Shown here piece after piece: positions 1-6,236 of a stretch of 7,566 nt of DNA. Source of the stretch: Candidatus Omnitrophota bacterium (GTDB lineage Bacteria; Omnitrophota; Gorgyraeia; S143-82); contig JAMOOT010000263.1 in the NCBI GenBank assembly GCA_027065215.1, positions 1-7,566 on the forward strand, written 5' to 3'. The translations under genes and the position numbers were made by a program. Every line of letters begins with the position of its first letter. Position 1 is the first letter of the stretch. The notes below the pieces were generated by a model. It was not told the origin of the DNA. It saw only the letters and a list, made by a program, of their open reading frames with translations, and searched no databases.

Positions 1-1
1 G

Positions 2-3000
2 GTGATAAACCGGAACAATCGTCTTAAAAAACTTTTGGCATTGAATGCTCCGGATATCATTATACGTAATGAGAAACGTATGCTTCAGGAGGCAGTAGAT
101 GCCTTGTTTGATAATGGCCGTCATGGACGGCCAGCCTTAGGGGCGAATAATCGTCCGCTCAAATCCCTTGCAGATATGCTTAAAGGTAAACAAGGACGTT
201 TTCGTCAGAATCTGTTAGGTAAGCGGGTTGATTATTCTGGCCGGTCAGTAATTGTTGTGGGGCCTGAGTTAAAACTTAACGAGTGTGGTTTGCCTAAGGA
301 AATGGCCTTGGAATTATTTGAGCCGTTTATTATTCGAAAACTACGGGAGAGAGGGATTGTACATACTGTAAAGGGTGCCCGCAAGATGGTAGAGCGTACC
401 AAAATGGAAGTATGGGATATATTGGAAGAGGTGATACAAGACCATTATGTCCTTCTTAATCGCGCTCCAACACTTCACCGCTTGAGTATACAGGCATTTC
501 AACCAAAGTTGATAGAAGGTAAATCAATACAGTTACATCCTTTGGTCTGTGCGGCCTTTAATGCTGATTTCGATGGGGACCAGATGGCGGTTCATGTACC
601 GCTTTCGTTAGAGGCCCAGATGGAGGCCAGGATATTGATGAATGCAGCAAGAAATCTATTTTCTCCGGCTAATGGACGGGCAATTGCTACCCCATCGCAG
701 GATATAGTTTTGGGGATAGCCTATATGACTAAAGCAAAAGACGGTGATAAGGGTGAAGGAATGATATTTGCTGATTTAGATGAAGTCCTTACGGCCTATC
801 AGGATAAAGAGGTTGGTCTCCATGCGAAAATAAAAGTTAGAATAAAGGGCCCTTGTTATAAGCAAAAGGACTTCCCTGAAGATAAAACTCAGTTAATAGA
901 GACGACAGTAGGTAGAGTTATATTTAATTCATATCTTCCAGATGGATTTGCTTTTGTAAATATGCAGATGGATAAAGGTAAACTGGCGCAATTAGTTAAG
1001 GATGTGTATGATCAAATGGGACATAATATAACAGTTCAGACATTGGATAAGATAAAAGAATTAGGGTTTAATCATGCTACATATTCTGGTTTGTCTATAT
1101 CAATTACTGATCTAAATGTACCAAAAGAGAAAGAAAAATTAATAGACCAAGCCAGAAAAGAGGCCAAAAGAATAGAGGAGCGATATCGTAAAGGCCTTAT
1201 AACAGAAGGTGAGAGGTATAGTAAAATAATAGATATATGGACCCATACCACCGAGCAGGTTTCCAATTGTGTATTTAAGGAGTTCGATTCATTTAATCCT
1301 TTGTTCTTAATGGCTGATTCTGGTGCGCGAGGTTCAAAACTTCAGATAAGACAATTAGCGGGTATGCGAGGGTTGATGGCAAAGCCTTCAGGAGAGATTA
1401 TTGAAAATCCAATTGTCGCCAACTTCCGTGAAGGGTTAAATGTTTTGGAGTATTTCTTATCTGCCCATGGTGCTCGTAAAGGATTGGCTGATACTGCCTT
1501 GAAAACGGCTGATGCGGGATATTTGACCCGTAGGTTGGTTGATGTGGCTCAAGATGTTATTGTGGTGGAAGAGGATTGTGGGACTCTCAACGGTATTGCT
1601 GTTGGTGCTATTGTTGAAGGTGATGAAGAAGTTGTTAGTTTGGAGGAACGAATTACAGGAAGAACCGCGCTTGATAATATTGTTGATGTGATTACTGATG
1701 AGGTGATTGTACGTGCTGGTGAAGAGATAACCGAGGAAAAGGCTCGTAAGATAAAAGAGGCTGGGATAGAAACTGTAAGGATTCGGAGTGTGCTTACATG
1801 TGAGTCTCAGCGTGGTGTATGTGCTAAGTGTTATGGTAGGAATCTTGCTACCGGAAAATTGGTAGAAGTGGGTGAGGCCGTTGGAATTGTAGCTGCCCAG
1901 TCTATTGGAGAACCAGGCACGCAGTTGACTATGCGGACATTCCATATAGGTGGTACGGCAAGTAGAATTGTGGAGAAGTCCAGTATAGAGCCGAAACAAG
2001 ATGGGGTTATCGTATATCACAATTTGAGAGTTTCTAAAAAGAGCGAAGGCTATGTTGTCCTTAACCGTAACGGTGCGGTAAGTATAAATACTCCCTCTGG
2101 CAGGGAATTGGAGCGTTATCCAGTTCCTCAAGGTGCATTGATCCTTTATCCAGAGAAAGCAGAGGTTAAGTCAGGCCAGGTTATTGTTAAGTGGGATCCG
2201 TATACTCAACCTATCCTTAGCGAGGTTGATGGAAAGGTTAAATACGAGGGTATGATCGAAAACGTTACCATAAAGCAGCAAGTAAATGAGATATCCGGAA
2301 TAAAAGAAAGGATCGTTTTAGAGCATAGGGGAGATTATCATCCTCAGATTGTAATAGTGAATGATAAGGGCGAGACAGTTGGGATCTATCCAATACCGCA
2401 TGGTGCTCATATCTTGGTTGATGAGGGGCAAAAGGTCGAGGCTGGGGATATCCTTGCTAAACAGCCTAAAATTGTTATTAAGACCAGGGATATCACTGGT
2501 GGTTTGCCTCGAGTGGCTGAGTTGTTTGAGGCAAGGCGACCAAAGGATCCCGCTATTATCAGTGAGATCGACGGCTATGTGGAGTTTGGAGAAACCTCAA
2601 AGGGGCAGAGAAAGATAATTATCAAGAGCCCTTCTGGCATGGTAAAGGAATATACATTACCTCCAGGTAAACATCCAACAGTCTATAAGGGAGATTATGT
2701 TACCGCTGGTCAGCAGCTGACGGATGGACCGATAGTGTTGCATGATATTTTGAGAATATGCGGTGATAGAGTTTTGCAAGAGTATTTGGTTAACGAAATA
2801 CAAGAAGTGTATCGATTGCAGGGTGTTAAGATAAATGATAAACATATTGAGGTAATCATTCGCCAGATGTTGAGGAAAGTACAAGTTGAGGATCCGGGCG
2901 ATAGTGGGTATCTTGCAGGGGATTATGTTGATAAACATAAGTTGTTGGCGGTAAATAGAGAATTGATAAAACAAGGTAAGAAACCAGCTACTTATTCACC

Positions 3001-3232
3001 ACTTTTGTTAGGTATCACTAAAGCAGCCTTGCATACCGAAAGTTTTGTCTCAGCTGCTAGTTTCCAGGAGACAGCAAGGGTCTTGACAGAAGCGACTTGG
3101 GCTGGTAAAACAGATAGTCTACATGGATTAAAGGAAAATGTTATCGTCGGGCACGTAATCCCGGCAGGAACTGGGGCAAGGGCAAATATCCTTGCTGCGG
3201 AAGAAGACGATTTAGAGAAGATCCCGATGTAA
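2..3232 (+). CDS. rpoC: DNA-directed RNA polymerase subunit beta' (5' truncated)
   Basis: This is the catalytic beta' subunit of RNA polymerase; 1076 residues are present. The GTG at base 2 is an internal valine (a conserved V-I-N-R-N-N-R segment), not a start. By alignment from memory to E. coli about 270 N-terminal residues (zinc ribbon, clamp, lid region) lie outside the window. In visible numbering the conserved NRAPTLHR is at 153-160 and the Mg-binding NADFDGD loop is at 187-193, with aspartates 189, 191 and 193 all intact. The bridge helix is at about 481-516. The second zinc site has Cys526, 600, 607 and 610, with spacing identical to E. coli. The trigger loop includes Met644 and His648, followed by a large insertion (about 655-825) of the Gram-negative SI3 type. 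The C-terminus is conserved to VIPAGTG (1052-1058) and then ends about 18 residues later, shorter than E. coli. rpsL follows after 25 bases. The identity is certain. Confidence 0.99.
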   Translation: MINRNNRLKKLLALNAPDIIIRNEKRMLQEAVDALFDNGRHGRPALGANNRPLKSLADMLKGKQGRFRQNLLGKRVDYSGRSVIVVGPELKLNECGLPKEMALELFEPFIIRKLRERGIVHTVKGARKMVERTKMEVWDILEEVIQDHYVLLNRAPTLHRLSIQAFQPKLIEGKSIQLHPLVCAAFNADFDGDQMAVHVPLSLEAQMEARILMNAARNLFSPANGRAIATPSQDIVLGIAYMTKAKDGDKGEGMIFADLDEVLTAYQDKEVGLHAKIKVRIKGPCYKQKDFPEDKTQLIETTVGRVIFNSYLPDGFAFVNMQMDKGKLAQLVKDVYDQMGHNITVQTLDKIKELGFNHATYSGLSISITDLNVPKEKEKLIDQARKEAKRIEERYRKGLITEGERYSKIIDIWTHTTEQVSNCVFKEFDSFNPLFLMADSGARGSKLQIRQLAGMRGLMAKPSGEIIENPIVANFREGLNVLEYFLSAHGARKGLADTALKTADAGYLTRRLVDVAQDVIVVEEDCGTLNGIAVGAIVEGDEEVVSLEERITGRTALDNIVDVITDEVIVRAGEEITEEKARKIKEAGIETVRIRSVLTCESQRGVCAKCYGRNLATGKLVEVGEAVGIVAAQSIGEPGTQLTMRTFHIGGTASRIVEKSSIEPKQDGVIVYHNLRVSKKSEGYVVLNRNGAVSINTPSGRELERYPVPQGALILYPEKAEVKSGQVIVKWDPYTQPILSEVDGKVKYEGMIENVTIKQQVNEISGIKERIVLEHRGDYHPQIVIVNDKGETVGIYPIPHGAHILVDEGQKVEAGDILAKQPKIVIKTRDITGGLPRVAELFEARRPKDPAIISEIDGYVEFGETSKGQRKIIIKSPSGMVKEYTLPPGKHPTVYKGDYVTAGQQLTDGPIVLHDILRICGDRVLQEYLVNEIQEVYRLQGVKINDKHIEVIIRQMLRKVQVEDPGDSGYLAGDYVDKHKLLAVNRELIKQGKKPATYSPLLLGITKAALHTESFVSAASFQETARVLTEATWAGKTDSLHGLKENVIVGHVIPAGTGARANILAAEEDDLEKIPM
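3083..3111 (+). promoter_or_regulatory. Candidate internal promoter for the rpsL-rpsG-fusA genes (inside rpoC)
   Basis: A perfect TTGACA (3083-3088) is followed after 17 bases by TAAAAC (3106-3111), which matches the -10 consensus at four of six positions. A TG at 3103-3104 stands one base before the -10, forming an extended -10 motif. Transcription would begin near 3118, about 140 bases ahead of rpsL. The -35 hexamer also encodes a conserved Leu-Thr pair of beta', so it could be coincidental. This is an inference from sequence only. Confidence 0.3.
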
Positions 3233-3246
3233 TACATTTTTAGGTT

Positions 3247-3253
3247 AAGGAGG
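3247..3253 (+). promoter_or_regulatory. Ribosome binding site of rpsL
   Basis: AAGGAGG, a seven-base anti-Shine-Dalgarno match, lies four T residues before the ATG at 3258. It fixes the rpsL start and occupies much of the 25-base gap after rpoC. Confidence 0.9.
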
Positions 3254-3257
3254 TTTT

Positions 3258-3632
3258 ATGCCGACAATAAATCAGTTAGTTAGATTGGGAAGAAAACCTA
3301 AAACAAAAAAGTCTAAGTCCCCAGCTTTAAAGGGGTGCCCTCAGAGACGTGGAGTATGCGTGCAGGTGCGGACAATGACCCCAAAGAAACCGAACTCAGC
3401 ATTGCGGAAGGTCGCAAGGGTTAGACTTACCAGTGGGGTAGAGGTTACAGCTTATATCCCCGGTGAAGGGCATAACCTTCAAGAACACTCGATAGTGTTA
3501 GTAAGAGGTGGACGTGTGAAGGATTTACCTGGTGTAAGGTATCATATTATTCGGGGGGCATTGGATACGGCTGGAGTTGAGGGTAGGAAAAAGTCCCGTT
3601 CGCTTTATGGGACTAAGCGGCCAAAAAAGTAA
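3258..3632 (+). CDS. rpsL: 30S ribosomal protein S12
   Basis: S12 sits at the decoding centre of the 30S subunit and helps set translational accuracy. The 124 residues equal the E. coli length. The start is supported by the family N-terminus (MPTINQLVR) and a strong ribosome binding site. The conserved block TPKKPNSALRKVARVRL begins at Thr41, and the GEGHNLQEHS and RGGRVKDLPGVRYH blocks follow at about 69-96. Lys43, Lys88 and Pro91, where substitutions classically give streptomycin resistance or dependence in other bacteria, all carry the wild-type residue. Asp89, the site of beta-methylthiolation in E. coli, is also conserved. Cys27 and Cys34 are kept; position 40 is Met where E. coli has Thr. 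It lies 25 bases after rpoC and 15 bases before rpsG, within one apparent transcription unit. Nothing suggests damage or transfer. Confidence 0.99.
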   Translation: MPTINQLVRLGRKPKTKKSKSPALKGCPQRRGVCVQVRTMTPKKPNSALRKVARVRLTSGVEVTAYIPGEGHNLQEHSIVLVRGGRVKDLPGVRYHIIRGALDTAGVEGRKKSRSLYGTKRPKK

Positions 3633-3637
3633 AGGAG
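3631..3637 (+). promoter_or_regulatory. Ribosome binding site of rpsG, overlapping the rpsL stop
   Basis: AAAGGAG shares two bases with the TAA of rpsL (3630-3632) and ends 10 bases before the ATG at 3648. A ribosome terminating on rpsL would cover this site, which is the arrangement expected for translational coupling. Confidence 0.85.
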
Positions 3638-3647
3638 AAGTGAGAGT

Positions 3648-4115
3648 ATGAGGAGAAGACGAGCAGAACGCAGGAAAATTACCCCAGATCCTATCTATAG
3701 GAGTGAACGGGTTGCAAAATTTATTAATATGATAATGATGAGTGGAAAGAAAACCGTGGCTCAGAAGATAGTCTATAGTGCGCTGAAGATATTGGGAGAA
3801 AAGACGGGAGAGGATGAGTTGAAGGCATTTTATAAGGCACTTGACAATGTTCGGCCGAGGGTAGAGGTTAGGCCTCGTAGGGTCGGTGGGGCTACATATC
3901 AAATCCCTATGGAAGTTCCGGATTATCGAGGATATTTTTTGGCGATGAAATGGATAAGGGATTTGGCTCGATCTCGTAAGGGTAGGCCAATGTATGAAAA
4001 ATTAGCTGATGAACTGTTATCTGCTTATAGAGGAGAGGGTGCAGCGGTTAAAAAGAAGGATGACACCCATAAGATGGCTGAGGCAAACAGGGCATTTGCC
4101 CATTTTAGATGGTAA
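3648..4115 (+). CDS. rpsG: 30S ribosomal protein S7
   Basis: S7 is a primary 16S rRNA binding protein that nucleates assembly of the 30S head and lies near the E-site tRNA. The 155 residues end in the typical AFAHFRW, so this is the common short form without the longer C-terminal tail of E. coli K-12 S7. The basic N-terminus RRRRAERRK (2-10) corresponds to the family's rRNA-contacting arm. Conserved blocks are SGKKTVAQKIVYSAL (about 32-46), the NVRPRVEVRPRRVGGATYQIP stretch (about 67-87), and the C-terminal KKKDDTHKMAEANRAFAHFRW region (about 135-155). The usual Pro2 is absent. In E. coli, S7 represses its own operon by binding a roughly 100-base S12-S7 intercistronic region. Here that gap is 15 bases, so the same control cannot operate in that place. 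Confidence 0.99.
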   Translation: MRRRRAERRKITPDPIYRSERVAKFINMIMMSGKKTVAQKIVYSALKILGEKTGEDELKAFYKALDNVRPRVEVRPRRVGGATYQIPMEVPDYRGYFLAMKWIRDLARSRKGRPMYEKLADELLSAYRGEGAAVKKKDDTHKMAEANRAFAHFRW

Positions 4116-4120
4116 AGGAG
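4114..4120 (+). promoter_or_regulatory. Ribosome binding site of fusA, overlapping the rpsG stop
   Basis: AAAGGAG overlaps the TAA of rpsG (4113-4115) by two bases and ends seven bases before the ATG at 4128. The 12-base string spanning stop codon and site is identical to that at the rpsL/rpsG junction (3629-3640). Confidence 0.88.
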
Positions 4121-4127
4121 AAGGACT

Positions 4128-6215
4128 ATGCCGAGAGAAATGCCTTTAGATAAAATACGCAATATAGGAATTATTGCCCATATAGATGCGGGTAAAACCA
4201 CTACTACAGAACGTATATTATTCTACACTGGTCGAATTCATAAGATTGGCGAAGTTCATGAAGGGACTGCTACTACAGATTGGATGGAGCAAGAGAGAGA
4301 GCGTGGTATCACTATTACTTCTGCTTCTATAAGTTGTAAGTGGCGTGATTGCCAGATAAATATTATTGATACCCCTGGCCACGTCGACTTTACAGTAGAG
4401 GTAGAGCGTTCGTTAAAGGTCTTAGATGGGGCCGTAGTAGTCTTTTGTGGAGTTGGTGGTGTACAGCCTCAAACTGAGACTGTTTGGCGCCAGGCTGATA
4501 AGTACAATGTGCCCCGTATTGCTTTTGTTAATAAGATGGATAGAGTTGGTGCAGACTTTTTCGCTGTTTTAGATCAGATGAAGGATCGGCTTGCTTGTCA
4601 TGCTGCGCCTATACAGTTACCAGTAGGTAAGGAGGATTCTTTTAAGGGAATTGTGGATTTGATTGAATGGAATATGCGGATTTATAAAGACGATTTGGGC
4701 AAAGAAATGGATGTTCTGCCTATTTCTGAGGATATGCTTGAGGATGCCCAAAAGTGGAGAGAAAACCTTGTAGAAAGGCTTGGCGAAGTCGATGATCAGA
4801 TAATGGAAAAGTATTTAGCCGAAGAAGAGATTACTAAAGAGGACATTAAAGAAGCGATTCGTCGGACAGTGGTTAAAAATAAGTTTGTTCCAGTTTTGTG
4901 TGGAACAGCGTTAAAGAATAAAGGAGTGCAACTTTTATTAGATGCGATATGTGATTATCTTCCTTCTCCTATTGATATTCCAGCAGTGAAAGGAATGAAT
5001 CCAAAGACTGGTGAGTATGAGGAAAGGACTCCTTCTGATGAGGCGCCTTTTTGTGGACTTGCCTTCAAAATTATGACCGATCCCTATGTGGGGAAACTCA
5101 CCTATGTTAGAGTCTATTCAGGAAAGTTGACTTCAGGTGTCTATATTTACAATTCTACTCGTCGTGCCAAAGAAAGAGTTTCTAAAATAGTTCGTATGCA
5201 TGCTAAACGTCAGGAAATCGTTAATGAGATATTTACTGGGGATATTGTAGCCTTTGTTGGTCTAAAGGAAACAAAGACCGGTGATACACTTTGTGATGAG
5301 CAATATCCTATTGTATTAGAATCGATGAAATTCCCAGAACCAGTTATATCACTTTCTATCGAGCCCAAAACGAAAGCGGATCAGGATAAATTGGCTATGG
5401 CCCTTAAAAAGTTTGAAGAAGAGGATCCTACTTTTCAGGTGAGATATAATTCTGAAACAGGTCAGACCCTCATATCAGGAATGGGACAACTACATCTTGA
5501 GATAATTGTAGACCGTATGAAACGGGAATTTAATGTGGATGCGAATATAGGTACACCAGAAGTTGCCTATAGAGAAACTATTCGCAAGGCAGTACGCAGC
5601 GAAGGTAAATATATACAGCAATCAGGTGGTAGAGGACAATATGGCCATGTGATAATTGAAATAGAACCAGGAGAACGAGGTTCTGGAATAGAGTTTGTGG
5701 ACAAGATAAAAGGTGGGGTTATCCCGAAGGAATACATACCAGCGGTAAGAGATGGTATCTTCTCCGAAGCCCAAAATGGAGTCTTGGCTGGATATCCATT
5801 GACTGATATAAAGGTAACATTAGTAGATGGTTCCTTTCATGAGGTTGATTCCTCGGAGTTTGCCTTTAAGTTGGCTGCCTCTCTTGCACTTAGCGATGGC
5901 GCTAAGAAGGCAGGGCTTGTTTTGTTGGAGCCAATTATGGATATAGAGGTTGTGGTTCCAGAAGATTATATGGGAACTGTGATTGGTGATTTGAACAGCA
6001 GGAGGTGTAAGATTACATCCTTAGGGCAAAGAGGACATTTAAAAGTAGTTAGGGGTGATATTCCGTTGGCTGAGACATTTGATTATGCAAATGTATTGAG
6101 ATCCTTGACACAAGGCCGCGGAACGTATACAATGGAGCCTTCTTATTATGCAGAGGTTCCGCCAAATATAGCGGAGAAGATAGTTGGTAAGAGAACAGCA
6201 GGAAAAAATTCATAA
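4128..6215 (+). CDS. fusA: Elongation factor G
   Basis: EF-G is the cytoplasmic GTPase that drives tRNA-mRNA translocation and, with ribosome recycling factor, splits ribosomes. The 695 residues match the usual length of about 690-705. The G domain has AHIDAGKTT (17-25, P loop), ERGITIT in switch I (58-64), DTPGH (81-85), NKMD (135-138) and a G5 motif at CGTALKNKG (258-266). The G' subdomain occupies roughly 160-255. Domain II starts near residue 305 and domain III near 405. Domain IV shows the conserved QSGGRGQYGHV (498-508) and the tip segment HEVDSSEFAFK (571-581). Domain V ends with the family-typical TQGRGTYTMEPS (661-672). Near the end, the usual FGYAT of domain V reads FDYAN (651-655). 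All catalytic motifs are intact, so this is expected to be the main EF-G, consistent with its place between rpsG and tuf. The ATG at 4128 is chosen for its ribosome binding site seven bases away. Confidence 0.99.
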   Translation: MPREMPLDKIRNIGIIAHIDAGKTTTTERILFYTGRIHKIGEVHEGTATTDWMEQERERGITITSASISCKWRDCQINIIDTPGHVDFTVEVERSLKVLDGAVVVFCGVGGVQPQTETVWRQADKYNVPRIAFVNKMDRVGADFFAVLDQMKDRLACHAAPIQLPVGKEDSFKGIVDLIEWNMRIYKDDLGKEMDVLPISEDMLEDAQKWRENLVERLGEVDDQIMEKYLAEEEITKEDIKEAIRRTVVKNKFVPVLCGTALKNKGVQLLLDAICDYLPSPIDIPAVKGMNPKTGEYEERTPSDEAPFCGLAFKIMTDPYVGKLTYVRVYSGKLTSGVYIYNSTRRAKERVSKIVRMHAKRQEIVNEIFTGDIVAFVGLKETKTGDTLCDEQYPIVLESMKFPEPVISLSIEPKTKADQDKLAMALKKFEEEDPTFQVRYNSETGQTLISGMGQLHLEIIVDRMKREFNVDANIGTPEVAYRETIRKAVRSEGKYIQQSGGRGQYGHVIIEIEPGERGSGIEFVDKIKGGVIPKEYIPAVRDGIFSEAQNGVLAGYPLTDIKVTLVDGSFHEVDSSEFAFKLAASLALSDGAKKAGLVLLEPIMDIEVVVPEDYMGTVIGDLNSRRCKITSLGQRGHLKVVRGDIPLAETFDYANVLRSLTQGRGTYTMEPSYYAEVPPNIAEKIVGKRTAGKNS
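6105..6133 (+). promoter_or_regulatory. Candidate internal promoter for tuf (inside the 3' end of fusA)
   Basis: A perfect TTGACA (6105-6110) is followed by the optimal 17-base spacer and TACAAT (6128-6133), five of six to the -10 consensus. Predicted initiation is near 6140, giving a leader of about 97 bases before the tuf ATG. In E. coli, promoters inside fusA are known to give extra transcription of tufA, so the position is biologically sensible. The hexamers also encode conserved EF-G residues (Leu-Thr and Tyr-Thr-Met), so chance remains possible. No transcript evidence is available here. Confidence 0.5.
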
Positions 6216-6222
6216 AAACAGC

Positions 6223-6230
6223 AGGAGGTG
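6223..6230 (+). promoter_or_regulatory. Ribosome binding site of tuf
   Basis: AGGAGGTG is an eight-base match to the anti-Shine-Dalgarno sequence, six bases before the ATG at 6237. It is the longest such match at any start in the window, in keeping with the very high demand for EF-Tu. Confidence 0.93.
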
Positions 6231-6236
6231 TAGGAG

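Noticed and set aside
2..4. GTG as the start codon of rpoC.
   Set aside because: The codon encodes an internal conserved valine. The essential N-terminal third-zinc-ribbon and clamp region would be missing, so the gene simply continues beyond the left edge.
1457..2131. A 224-codon open frame on the minus strand within rpoC.
   Set aside because: It lies wholly antisense to intact, highly conserved beta' sequence covering the bridge helix, zinc site and trigger loop. Its translation is low-complexity and resembles no family I know; it is a shadow of the coding strand.
2361..2618. An 85-codon plus-strand frame inside rpoC.
   Set aside because: It is out of frame within uninterrupted, conserved beta' sequence and has no protein similarity that I recognise.
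3841..3869. Perfect TTGACA inside rpsG as a promoter -35.
   Set aside because: No acceptable -10 hexamer occurs at 15-19 bases; the best is three of six.
5127..5153. TTGACT with TACAAT in the middle of fusA as a promoter.
   Set aside because: The spacer is only 15 bases and the site is over 1 kb from the next gene start, so it has little support.
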